From contig DAOPQC010000007.1 of assembly GCA_035358815.1 (NCBI GenBank), positions 1 through 64,000 of the forward strand: a stretch of DNA of 64,000 bases. Reading direction: 5' to 3'. This document shows positions 50,701-58,054 of this stretch, piece by piece (positions within the stretch are counted from its first letter, which is position 1; each line of letters begins with the position of its first letter). Origin of the DNA: Thermoanaerobaculales bacterium. GTDB taxonomy: Bacteria > Acidobacteriota > Thermoanaerobaculia > Thermoanaerobaculales > Sulfomarinibacteraceae. The translations under genes and the position numbers were made by a program. The notes beneath the pieces are model-generated. The model saw only the letters and a program-made list of their open reading frames with translations. It did no database searches and was not told where the DNA came from.

Positions 50701-52679
50701 GCACTGACGAAGGAACGATGTTTGTGTGGAACACGAGTGGCGGTCTGATTACTCAACAGGGTGTCGCGCCCGGCTCAAACGCTTACGACACCGACTTTTC
50801 GTCCGACTGCTCCAAGATCGCTGCCGTTGGGACCGGCGCGGTCAAGGTGTTTAACACGTCGACGTGGGCATCCACCTCGTACTCCGCACAAGCTCTTGGT
50901 ACGGACAAGTGGGCCGTGAAGTTCATAGACAACGACACGAAGCTCGCGGTCGGAGGTTTGGACAAGATCGAGATCCTCGACGTGGTTGGCGGTTCGAGCT
51001 TTGCGATCGGTGATGTCGACTTCCGCGCGGTCGAGATGGCGTGGAATCCAACTACTGAGGAGCTTGCGGTTGCGACCGAATCCGGGAAGGTTCACGTGTT
51101 CCGGCCCCTCGTACCGCCTGATACTCTTTCGCCGCTCATCAATATTACATACCCACAGAATGGGATGATCACCGACGAACCGAGCCTCACGACGAACGGG
51201 CGGGTGACTGATCAGACCGGAGTTTCGGTCTTCACCATCAATGGCGTCTCCGTGACTCCAGACGGGGAAGGCTACTTCACGCACACGCTGTCCCTGGTTG
51301 AGGGCGCGAACACAATCACCTACTTCGCCGAGGACCCTCTTGACCACGCATCCACCGAACTGCGAACAGTCACGCTGGTAGTCGATCACATTCCCCCTGT
51401 GATTTCGAACACGTCAGTCACGCCGCTATCCGGTTACGCGGGGACTGTCTTTCACATCCAGTCGACGGTGATCGACGGCGACACAGGTGTCGCGAGTGTC
51501 ACCGCGACGATTCGCGACAGCGCCTCAGCAATTGTCGCCAGCGTCCCAATGACTCATGCGGGATCCAATGTCTATGTCTGCACGGCCGACTCCACCGGAG
51601 CCGAACCGGACGTGTACACCATCGACATTACCGCTGTGGACTCGAGCCCGCAGGCTAATCAGCAAACGGAATATTGGGTCGCCGTGTTCGAAGTGTTGGC
51701 GCCCGACATTACTCCTCCAGCGATATCAAACACGGCGGTCACACCTTTGTCCGGCGTGCCTGGAACGGTGTTCTCGATCCAGACCACAGTGGCCGACGCA
51801 TCGGGCATTGCGAGTGTGACGGCGACGGTCCGCAAGGTGGGAGGCGGGTTCAGTCAGGCGCTGCCGATGGCTTTGGTTGGAGGCGGTGTGTACGGGGTCC
51901 CCTTCGTCTCCACACCAGCCCCGGTGGGGAGCTATGTGGTGGACATCACGGCAGTTGATTCGAGTCCGAACTCGAACCAGCAGACGGTCATGGCAGCTGC
52001 GGCGTTTGAGATAGTCATGCCGCTGCCGGGCGCCTTCAGCAAGGTGGCGCCGGCCAATGGAGCCACCAACCAGCCCACGAGCCTCTCGCTGACCTGGAGC
52101 ACGAGCACCGATGCCACGAGCTACGAGTACTGCATCGACACGAGCAGCAACAGCACCTGCGACGCCTCGTGGAACAACGTCGGTAACGTCACGAGCGCCA
52201 CGCTCAGCGGGCTCGTCGCCGGCACCACCTATTCGTGGCAGGTGCGCGCGGTGAACGGGCAGGGGAACACGCAGGCGAACGGAGGCACGTGGTGGACCTT
52301 CACGACTCAGGCGCTGCCGGGAGTGTTCAGCAAGGTGACACCCGCCAATGGGGCCAGCAACCAGCCCACCAGCCTCACCCTGACGTGGGGCACGAGCACT
52401 GACGCCACCAGCTACGAGTACTGCATCGACACCAGCAACAACAGTGCATGCGACGCTTCGTGGAGCAACGTCGGCAACGTCACGAGCGCAGTGCCCGGCG
52501 GGCTGGTCGTAGGAACCACGTACTCGTGGCAGGTGCGGGCGGTGAACGCTCAGGGCAATACCCAGGCGAACGGTGGGACATGGTGGACCTTCACCACCCT
52601 AGACACCCAGCCCGATCTGCCGTTCGCCGACGGGTTCGAGTCAGGCGACACCTCGGCGTGGTCGGCGACGGTGCCGTAG
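47706..52679 (+). CDS. Giant secreted protein: zinc phospholipase C-like domain, Ig-like, WD40-like and Fn3 modules
   Basis: A 1657-residue exported protein with a strong AGGAGG ribosome site. After the signal peptide (about 1-27) a helical domain (about 150-345) shows the metal-ligand pattern of zinc-dependent phospholipase C and S1/P1 nucleases: His154 (VHQW), an acidic EGAWEED (215-221), His242 (HFWNP), and His309-x3-Asp313-x5-His319 in HLLSDMAVPAHTLND. Ig/bacterial invasin-like domains follow (about 555-830), then a WD40-like propeller (about 850-1130), three Ig-like units, two near-identical 97-residue Fn3 repeats, and the tag PFADGFESGDTSAWS. Codon choice is more AT-rich than in neighbours until about 52020. 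The enzyme assignment is by motif only. Confidence 0.85.
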   Translation: MRFTLDCARLAACVVFAMSATPTVNSQQGTAPQGRVLMRIELESRTYDLGDPIGFRAVITNRNSEPLSGCELTIHATSSIGLDLTWTEQDLYISDEYVYPFGLDYVVTNERIRVSAVLLCDSDEDGDRHTSDSTFEVHEEAGSLKLYPATVPVHQWIVFQAYQGLQDPEIRSEMSSYLETSAASPLYMGSEGVVIPGSWDDDEDAPSSMATALIEGAWEEDNGDHVQIPAINYEFPARSAQHFWNPALGWDAGLDWVWMNFDVCDYLLTHYQIPCMSALDKAQDLFGRARTAYLGSTAEAYYWLGRTAHLLSDMAVPAHTLNDTHVPGFPFYDPDNYEVFTEQPDDDYRFNFRAVTNGIQDPMASYWGDTPTSFDPDLTDLFFSLADNGNNFDSDDVNGEGGAYPPSEPTYWVGGGVFRLARNTIPLGNTVVSVEYRDFLGNLIRGLADHEDYEVVDNECESSIYYYETFISGAVIPPNFVRVLYSDGSWDDFNLLGAPPAGIWDEPLQCIYLEQLESRAIGYTTLLFELFWDRTHAPDVPVLSAPETAIAGTPYVVSWTSTNPNDRYELQEANEPSFTTATTWQVVGTSKSFAHAVSSPTTYFYRVRAREDIPGGATLFSEWSNVDSTLIASAVGSVVASASPNPVNVDLPSTISVTVTDGAGQPVPAGTDVTFSTTYPGFFSGNNCGGVCYSPWTTQTDSNGETWLRFTSEFPGIANITITALDHSTILPIEILDPSANMNVQVTVGFTYGTSTYSRYDVGVVLTDDQGLPVPYQTVDFGFSPQSSGSWQYGIDSCSTSAGGSCDVVLIITVEGEITVLATAGQASGTTTFYAYIGEPSSTPLVPLHTFTLNYDSFGVDFSPDGTTLVAAGDNRDLRAWNTSDWSQKWAVTMQENNLDQVSISPTNTYVAVAADDGVEVRHLSDGSFYCLNGNADGTSVLAHWTSNTSYAETSWEKVYRHTSVCATGTQIATMPADHGFEEPSHLDYCPSRGWIAACTDEGTMFVWNTSGGLITQQGVAPGSNAYDTDFSSDCSKIAAVGTGAVKVFNTSTWASTSYSAQALGTDKWAVKFIDNDTKLAVGGLDKIEILDVVGGSSFAIGDVDFRAVEMAWNPTTEELAVATESGKVHVFRPLVPPDTLSPLINITYPQNGMITDEPSLTTNGRVTDQTGVSVFTINGVSVTPDGEGYFTHTLSLVEGANTITYFAEDPLDHASTELRTVTLVVDHIPPVISNTSVTPLSGYAGTVFHIQSTVIDGDTGVASVTATIRDSASAIVASVPMTHAGSNVYVCTADSTGAEPDVYTIDITAVDSSPQANQQTEYWVAVFEVLAPDITPPAISNTAVTPLSGVPGTVFSIQTTVADASGIASVTATVRKVGGGFSQALPMALVGGGVYGVPFVSTPAPVGSYVVDITAVDSSPNSNQQTVMAAAAFEIVMPLPGAFSKVAPANGATNQPTSLSLTWSTSTDATSYEYCIDTSSNSTCDASWNNVGNVTSATLSGLVAGTTYSWQVRAVNGQGNTQANGGTWWTFTTQALPGVFSKVTPANGASNQPTSLTLTWGTSTDATSYEYCIDTSNNSACDASWSNVGNVTSAVPGGLVVGTTYSWQVRAVNAQGNTQANGGTWWTFTTLDTQPDLPFADGFESGDTSAWSATVP
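52021..52602 (+). repeat. Tandem 291-bp duplication encoding two Fn3-like modules
   Basis: Copies at 52021-52311 and 52312-52602 are in frame (97 codons) and highly similar at the DNA level. Both contain CTACGAGTACTGCATCGACA and TGGTGGACCTTCAC. The similarity implies recent duplication. Confidence 0.88.
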
Positions 52680-52694
52680 GAGGCGCGAGCAAGC

Positions 52695-55388
52695 TCAGCG
52701 GGTGGTCGGAGGCTGGCCGAACCAGCAGGCCGGGGCGGCAGCGGCGGCGCGGGCTGAGAGCTCGGTGGCCTCGGCGTGGCGGCCCTGGGCTGCGAGGGCC
52801 TTCGCTGCAACGTGGTCGGCGAGGGGCGCCCAGAGGCCGTAGACGAGTTCCTCGCGGCCGAGGCGTTCGAGTTCGGTGTGCGCCTGGGCGGCGAGCGCGA
52901 TTGCGCGCTCGAGCTGACCCTGGCAGGCGAGGGCCTCGGCTTCGAGGAGGGCCGCGAGGTCGGCGAGCTCGGGGCGAGCGGAGAGCTCGCGGGCGCGGGC
53001 AAGCGCCGGCGCCGCGTCGCCTGAGCGCGCGAGCTCGGCCCAGGCGAACGCGATGCGAAGCTCGGGGAGCCCCGGGTCGGGCGCTTCGGCGGCAGTGAGG
53101 CTCGGATCCTGCCAGTCGCCGCGGAAGAAGGCCCAAAGGGCGCGGGCGCTCGAGTGACGGCTGCCGCCCAGTGAGTTCGTGAACTTCGTGCTCCACTGGC
53201 TGATGGCGTGCTCGAAGCGCGGGCCGTCGCCGGCGAAGGCCGACAGCCTCACCATTTGATACAGCGCCTCGCCGGTCCGCGACGTCCGCACCCCGATTCG
53301 GGATGCGGTGTCGAGCGATTCCAGTGCGGCGCCGGTGTCGTTCGCAGCGGCCTCGCATGTGGCGCGCCGGATCCAAAGATCCGCCGAGTCGGGGCGGCGT
53401 ACGGCGGCCGCCAGCAGGATCGCGGCTGCGGCCGGGTCTTCTCCCGCGCGCGACAGGGAGCGGGACAGCAGGAGGACGGCGCCGAGGTGCATCGGGTCCT
53501 CGGCGAGGACCTCAGGGTGGTGGTCGAGGATCGCGAGAGCGCGGTCCACCGGCCGCTCAGCCCCCGCCTCGATCTCGTAGCAGGTGTCCACGAGCTCGTC
53601 CCAGAAGCGGAGCCGCGCGTCGGGGCCCTGGCCGAAGAGCGGCCAGCCTTCGGGGTTTCCGGCCGCGTCGAGCCGCACGGTGCGCAGGGCAGTGCGAGCC
53701 ACGATGTGGCGGGCACCGACGATTTCGATCGTGGGGGAGCCGCCGAACAGTCCCAGCAGCGTGTACGCGATCACGGGCCGGACCGTCCCGTCCCGAGCCG
53801 AACCGGATCTCCAGGTTACGAGATCGTCAGGCGAAGAGGATGGCAGGAAGGCGGTGCCTGCGGGCCGTGGCACCGCGCGCAGGACCGCGACGGCGGACTG
53901 GTAGCCGAGGAGGTTGTTGATGCCGATCGTGACCAGCTCGGGAGTGCCGTCGCCGTCGACGTCGCCGGCAGCGACGGAATGGAGGTGTCCGGCATTGACG
54001 AAAAGCGGCCCGACGACCCCGTGGTGCAGGTCGGCCAGGCCTAGCTCGCTCGAGTACGAGCACGAGTTCCTGGCCAGCCAGCAGAGCACGCCGTGGTCGT
54101 CGCCGGCCAGGTCGAGGGCCGCGAGCTGTGGAGCGGCAAACGCGCTGCACTGGCGGGGATGGCGTGAGAGCGCCTCGCCCCCCACGTCGATAGTCTCGAT
54201 GAGGCGGTCGCGCGAGAACACCTGAATCTGCGACGGCTCGGCCGGCGGGTCACCGTCGCTACGAAGGCTCAATGCGACGTCCGGCTCGCGGTCGCCGACG
54301 AGGTCGGCTACCAGTGACTGCTGCACCGTGAAGCCGGGGAATCGGGTGCGCCAGAGCTCCTTGCCCGCTGCATCGAGGACCACGACCCCGTCGCCGGAGG
54401 TGTGGGCCGAGTGCGTAGGCCCGCGCCGGTGATCGAGTGCCAACCCCACGGCCCACGCGACAAGCCCGATCCCGGCGGTGGCCACCGCAGCGCGACGCCA
54501 GACCCGCGGCGACACGAGCCGGCGGCGGGACACGAACGCCGCCTGTGCGGCGGCCCCGTTCGGCCACCGGTCGGTGGCACGCTTCTCGAGCAGGCGGCGG
54601 ATGAAACAGGCGAGCCAGCGCGGGCAGTCCGGCCGCCGAACCCGCGGGTTCGGTATCGCCGCCCGCAAGTGGCCGTCCGCCACCGAGAAGCCGCTCTCGC
54701 CTTCAAAGGGCGGGCCCCCGGTCAGCGCGTGGTAGAGAGTGGCGCCGAGGCCGTAAAGGTCCGACGCTGGGGTCAGCGGTTCGCCCCGGAGCTGCTCCGG
54801 GCTCATGTAGGCGGGTGTGCCCACCGCGGCCTCGGTGCGGGTGATGTCGACCGCGCCAGCGAGCGGCCGGGCGAGGCCGAGGTCGGCGAGGCGGACTCCG
54901 CCGTTGAGCTGGAGGAGGATGTTGGAGGGCTTGACGTCGCGGTGGAGAATGCCGCGCTCGTGGAGGTGGGCGAGCACGCCGAGGAGCTGCGACGCGAGGT
55001 CGATGACTCCGGCGATCGGCAGCGGGCCGGCGGTCAGCCGGTGGGTGAGAGTCTGTCCCTCGACCCACTCCATAGCGACCGCGGTCGAGCCCTCGCCCTC
55101 GATGAGTTCGTAGACGCGGACGAGGCCGGGGTGGACGAGCTCGCGGCCGATCCGCACCTCGCGCCGCATCCGCTCGCGCCAGGCCTCGTCGAGCCCACCG
55201 CGGAAGACCTTGAGTGCGATCCACTGGTCCAGCTCGGTGTCGCGGGCGAGCCAGACCTCGGCCTGGCCGCCGCGGCCGAGCGGCCTCTCGAGGCGCCAGC
55301 GCGGCGGGAGGCCATCGACCGCGGGGGCGGCGTGGCCACCGCCCCAGGTGACCGTGTCCGGGCCGCCAGCAGGATCTCTGGTGGTCAT
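52695..55388 (-). CDS. Transmembrane Ser/Thr protein kinase with FG-GAP-like exterior domain (paralog 2)
   Basis: An 897-residue protein with the same layout as the kinase at 41822-44596. The kinase domain (about 30-290) has P-loop LGRGGQAEVWLARD, lysine in IALKVF, HRDVKPSNILL, and LADLGLA where DFG is usual. A membrane helix follows (AVATAGIGLVAWAVGLAL). The exterior carries a propeller-like region with DVDGDGTPELVTI and LVGDREPDVAL, then an alpha-helical TPR-like C-terminus. Start ATG at 55388. It is convergent with the giant secreted protein, 15 bp from its stop. The sensory part probably recognises an extracellular ligand (inference). Confidence 0.9.
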   Translation of the reverse strand: MTTRDPAGGPDTVTWGGGHAAPAVDGLPPRWRLERPLGRGGQAEVWLARDTELDQWIALKVFRGGLDEAWRERMRREVRIGRELVHPGLVRVYELIEGEGSTAVAMEWVEGQTLTHRLTAGPLPIAGVIDLASQLLGVLAHLHERGILHRDVKPSNILLQLNGGVRLADLGLARPLAGAVDITRTEAAVGTPAYMSPEQLRGEPLTPASDLYGLGATLYHALTGGPPFEGESGFSVADGHLRAAIPNPRVRRPDCPRWLACFIRRLLEKRATDRWPNGAAAQAAFVSRRRLVSPRVWRRAAVATAGIGLVAWAVGLALDHRRGPTHSAHTSGDGVVVLDAAGKELWRTRFPGFTVQQSLVADLVGDREPDVALSLRSDGDPPAEPSQIQVFSRDRLIETIDVGGEALSRHPRQCSAFAAPQLAALDLAGDDHGVLCWLARNSCSYSSELGLADLHHGVVGPLFVNAGHLHSVAAGDVDGDGTPELVTIGINNLLGYQSAVAVLRAVPRPAGTAFLPSSSPDDLVTWRSGSARDGTVRPVIAYTLLGLFGGSPTIEIVGARHIVARTALRTVRLDAAGNPEGWPLFGQGPDARLRFWDELVDTCYEIEAGAERPVDRALAILDHHPEVLAEDPMHLGAVLLLSRSLSRAGEDPAAAAILLAAAVRRPDSADLWIRRATCEAAANDTGAALESLDTASRIGVRTSRTGEALYQMVRLSAFAGDGPRFEHAISQWSTKFTNSLGGSRHSSARALWAFFRGDWQDPSLTAAEAPDPGLPELRIAFAWAELARSGDAAPALARARELSARPELADLAALLEAEALACQGQLERAIALAAQAHTELERLGREELVYGLWAPLADHVAAKALAAQGRHAEATELSARAAAAAPACWFGQPPTTR

Positions 55389-55690
55389 CGACCCCGAGTT
55401 GCCGTCATTGCCGGTCCAGAATAGCGCACGCCGTCAGCCCGCGCATAGCCAGAGACAAAGAGAGGCTCCCGGTCGGGAGCCGTCGGAGGAGGAGTGCGAA
55501 CGAGGGTCGTGGTCCGACGTTGTCGCCGGTACCCGTGGGCCTCGATCACGAATACGGGACTAGACCTCTCGAGGTTTCAGACGCGTGGCTCACCCGTGCC
55601 CGCTTCCGCTTCCGCGCCCGCGTCCGGCCGGTGCCAGGGCCGACACTTTGGCACTTTCTCAGTCTCTGGCCCCATACGTGGGTTGGACGT
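55389..55690. other. Intergenic stretch, no gene seen
   Basis: Contains the upstream region of the kinase and fragments of CGCTTCCGCGCCCG-type simple repeat near 55600-55625. No supported gene. Confidence 0.6.
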
Positions 55691-55822
55691 CGTGGGGTAG
55701 GCCTCCGGCCTGCCACCAAGGCAGCCAGGATGGCTACCCCACAATGCAGCCAGGATGCTTGTGGGGTAGGCTTCCAGCCTGCCACCAAGGCAGCCAGGAT
55801 GGCTGCGCTACAAGGTTGGGTG
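55691..55822. repeat. GTGGGGTAGGCTTCCAGCCT element, two units (left of toxin-antitoxin pair)
   Basis: GTGGGGTAGGC, CCTGCCACCAAGGCAGCCAG and GATGGCTACCCCACA recur with partial inverted symmetry. The same element occurs twice at 56640-56744, so the toxin-antitoxin pair lies between copies. Downstream, 55823-56010 holds CGCCGTGACGAGTCCGG-like degenerate repeats and no gene. Confidence 0.82.
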
Positions 55823-56014
55823 CGGATCCGGCTCCGTCCTACGGACTACGCCGTGACGAGTCCGGCTTCCCGCTTCGGCTTGCGGCTTCGCCCGGAGGGC
55901 TACGCCGTCACAAGCCGCCGTGACAGGTCGCCTGCGGGCTTCGCCGTGACCGAGGCGAATGGGGAAGCGGGTCATCCGCCCCGCATTGTGCGCGGGACTC
56001 TCTCACCGTCAGAC

Positions 56015-56061
56015 ATCAACATATTGACACAACGTCATTATCAACATAGAATATCAACATG
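56015..56061 (+). promoter_or_regulatory. Leaderless promoter with three ATCAACAT operator-like copies
   Basis: TTGACA (56024-56029) and TAGAAT (56047-56052) are 17 bp apart, and the expected start falls on the ATG at 56059. ATCAACAT is repeated at 56015-56022, 56040-56047 and 56053-56060, overlapping -10 and start codon. This is the arrangement expected for autorepression by the antitoxin. Confidence 0.78.
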
Positions 56062-56292
56062 AAGCCTGTACAGGTGCTTTTCGACGAAGACCTCCTGGCC
56101 GATCTCGATGCTGACGAGCAGGTTCAGAGCGTCGGCCGATCCAAGGTCCTCCGGGAGCTCGCCGCTACGTACCTCCGGCGGCGGCGTGAGGCCGCTCTCG
56201 ACGCGCGTTATGTCGCGGGCTACGGCGGCGACTCGAGGGTGAGCGAGGAGCTGGAGGGCTGGGCCGGGGAGGGCGTGTGGCCAGACGACTGA
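56059..56292 (+). CDS. Ribbon-helix-helix antitoxin (MazE/CopG-like)
   Basis: A 77-residue protein starting MKPVQVLFDEDLLADLDADE, with a short N-terminal beta strand and two helices (RSKVLRELAATYLRRRREAA) typical of ribbon-helix-helix antitoxins. A flexible acidic tail (SEELEGWAGEGVWPDD) would wrap the toxin. It overlaps the toxin gene by 16 nt, the common antitoxin-first order. The promoter directly abuts the ATG, so the mRNA seems to be leaderless. Confidence 0.85.
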   Translation: MKPVQVLFDEDLLADLDADEQVQSVGRSKVLRELAATYLRRRREAALDARYVAGYGGDSRVSEELEGWAGEGVWPDD

Positions 56293-56603
56293 GCCGCGGC
56301 GACATCTGGATGTACGAGTTCGAGGCGCCCGACAAGCGGCGTCCGGTCGTCATCCTCAGCCGCCAGGCGGTCATCCCGCTCCTGAGGACAGTGATGGTCG
56401 CGCCGATCACCTCCGCGGTTCACGGGGTCCCGAGCGAGGTGCTGGTCGGACCCGAGCACGGGCTCAAGCGCGCGTCCGCGATCAACCTCGACCACGTGCA
56501 GACCGTCGACAAGCAGCGCTTGAGGCTGTTTGTTGACCACCTCGGGGCCGGGGTCATGGCCGAAGTCTGCCGCGCCCTCGCGGCGGCCACCGGGTGCTTG
56601 TAG
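56277..56603 (+). CDS. mazF: MazF/PemK family endoribonuclease toxin
   Basis: A 108-residue toxin. Family motifs are RRLSRGDIWMYEFEAPDKRRP and VVILSRQAV at the N-terminus and MVAPITSAVHGVPSEVLV in the middle; AINLDHVQTVDKQRL is the typical third block. The conserved Arg (KRRPVVIL) and Thr/Ser (APITS) expected at the active site are present. MazF toxins cleave mRNA at short sequences. The start is the GTG at 56277, inside the antitoxin gene with GGGGAGGG upstream. The stop codon TAG is the beginning of the TAGCGCAGGC repeat. Confidence 0.93.
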   Translation: MARRLSRGDIWMYEFEAPDKRRPVVILSRQAVIPLLRTVMVAPITSAVHGVPSEVLVGPEHGLKRASAINLDHVQTVDKQRLRLFVDHLGAGVMAEVCRALAAATGCL

Positions 56604-56744
56604 CGCAGGCATCTTGCCTGCTTCATTTGCGGCCTGAAAGGTTGTGGGGTGGGCTTCCAGCCTGCCACCAAGGCAGCCAAGATGGTTGTGGGGTAGGCTT
56701 CCAGCCTGCCACCAAGGCAGCCAGGATGGCTACCCCACAAAGCC
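56600..56744. repeat. TAGCGCAGGC palindrome and two GTGGGGTAGGCTTCCAGCCT units (right of toxin-antitoxin pair)
   Basis: TAGCGCAGGCATCTTGCCTGC starts on the mazF stop codon and is partly palindromic (GCAGGCATCTTGCCTGC). Two copies of GGCTTCCAGCCTGCCACCAA follow, ending GATGGCTACCCCACAA. They match the element at 55691-55822. Confidence 0.82.
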
Positions 56745-56771
56745 GGGCGCTTCATCGGGGCCAACCGAGGT

Positions 56772-57953
56772 CTACTCGGTTGGCGGGTCGAAGGCCGGGA
56801 TGCCCGTGAGGTACTGGCCGAGGACCAGGGTGTGGATGTCGTGCGTGCCCTCGTAGGTCCACACCGTCTCGAGGTTCATCAGGTGCCGCATGATCGGGTA
56901 CTCGTTGACGATGCCGTTGGCGCCGTGGATCTCGCGGGCGAGCCGGGCGCACTCGCGGGCGATCCAGACGTTGTTGCGCTTGGCGAGTGACACCGCCTCG
57001 GGCGTGAGCTTGCCCTGGTCCTTGAGGCGGCCGAGCTGGACCACGAGCAGCTGGCCCTTCACGATCTCGTTGTACATCCAGACCAGCTTGTCCTGCTGGA
57101 GCTGGTGCGAGGCGATCGGCCGGCCCTTGAACTGGACCCGCGTCGACGCGTAGTCGAGGGCGGCCCCGAAGGTCGCCATGGCCGAGCCGAGCGCGCCCCA
57201 GGCGATGCCGTAGCGGGCCTGGGTGAGGCACATCAGGGTGTTCTTGAGACCGTCGGTGCCCGGCATCAGGGCGTTCGCCGGGATCCGGCAGTCCTGGAAG
57301 ACGAGCTGCGAGGTGATCGAGGCGCGCAGCGAGTACTTGCCCTTGTGCTCGACGGTGGAGAAGCCCTCGCTGCCGCGCTCGACGAGGAAGCCGCGGACGC
57401 CGTCCGGCGTGCGCGCCCACACCACCGCGACGTCGGCGATCGAGCCGTTGGTGATCCAGGCCTTCTCGCCGTTGAGCACCCAGCCTACGCCGTCGCGCTC
57501 GGCGCGGGTGCGCATGCCGCCCGGGTTCGAGCCGAAGTCGGGCTCGGTGAGGCCGAAGCAGCCGATCGCCTCGCCGCGGCCGAGCGCCGGGATCCAGCGG
57601 TCCTTCTGCTCCTGGCTGCCCCACTGCAGGATCGGGTACATCACCAGGCTGGTCTGCACCGAAACGAAGGAGCGCAGGGCCGAGTCGCCGCGCTCGAGCT
57701 CCTGGTTGATGAGGCCGTAGGCGACGGCGTTGAGCCCAGGCAGCCCGTACTCGTGGTACGGCGCGCCGAGCAGGTCGAGGCTGCCCATCTCGGCCACCAG
57801 CTCGGCCGGGAAGTGGCAGTCCCAGGCCCACTGCTCGATGTGGGGGAGCACGCGGGCATCGACCCACTCGCGGACCGCGCCGCGCACCCGACGCTCGTCG
57901 TCGTCGAGCAGGTCGTCGATCCGGTACAGGTCGAGGTCTTCCAAGCGTCGCAT
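56772..57953 (-). CDS. gcdH: Glutaryl-CoA dehydrogenase-like acyl-CoA dehydrogenase
   Basis: A 393-residue flavoenzyme. GcdH-type features are RSFVSVQTSLVM near the N-terminal domain, the FAD/substrate loop LTEPDFGSNPGGMRTRA, WITNGSIADVAVVWAR, and the catalytic glutamate in WTYEGTHDIHTLVLG. Enzymes with this pattern oxidise and decarboxylate glutaryl-CoA to crotonyl-CoA in lysine and tryptophan breakdown. Two ATGs lie 6 nt apart (57959 and 57953); the second has better spacing from GGAGG. It stands alone. Another short-chain acyl-CoA dehydrogenase role is possible but less likely. Confidence 0.9.
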   Translation of the reverse strand: MRRLEDLDLYRIDDLLDDDERRVRGAVREWVDARVLPHIEQWAWDCHFPAELVAEMGSLDLLGAPYHEYGLPGLNAVAYGLINQELERGDSALRSFVSVQTSLVMYPILQWGSQEQKDRWIPALGRGEAIGCFGLTEPDFGSNPGGMRTRAERDGVGWVLNGEKAWITNGSIADVAVVWARTPDGVRGFLVERGSEGFSTVEHKGKYSLRASITSQLVFQDCRIPANALMPGTDGLKNTLMCLTQARYGIAWGALGSAMATFGAALDYASTRVQFKGRPIASHQLQQDKLVWMYNEIVKGQLLVVQLGRLKDQGKLTPEAVSLAKRNNVWIARECARLAREIHGANGIVNEYPIMRHLMNLETVWTYEGTHDIHTLVLGQYLTGIPAFDPPTE

Positions 57954-58020
57954 CCCCATCCTCCACTGCGGGTGAACACCGGGGGGCCGCAGAATCTGCC
58001 AGCCGGCGGCCGGCGCGGTT

Positions 58021-58048
58021 TTGCCGCGGCAGGAGAGCGCGGTACTAT
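58021..58048 (+). promoter_or_regulatory. Promoter abutting the ABC-like fusion gene
   Basis: TTGCCG (58021-58026) and TACTAT (58043-58048) are 16 bp apart. The ATG at 58055 is 7 nt past the -10, which would again give a leaderless message. Confidence 0.55.
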
Positions 58049-58054
58049 CTGCGC

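Noticed and set aside
52630..52660. tRNA-like GGGTTCGAGTC near the giant gene end
   Set aside because: It encodes the GFES part of the C-terminal tag; no acceptor or anticodon arms surround it.
52448..53098. Plus-strand frame overlapping the ends of the giant gene and kinase 2
   Set aside because: Starts inside the giant gene in another frame and has Arg/Gly-rich composition; it is an artefact of high GC.
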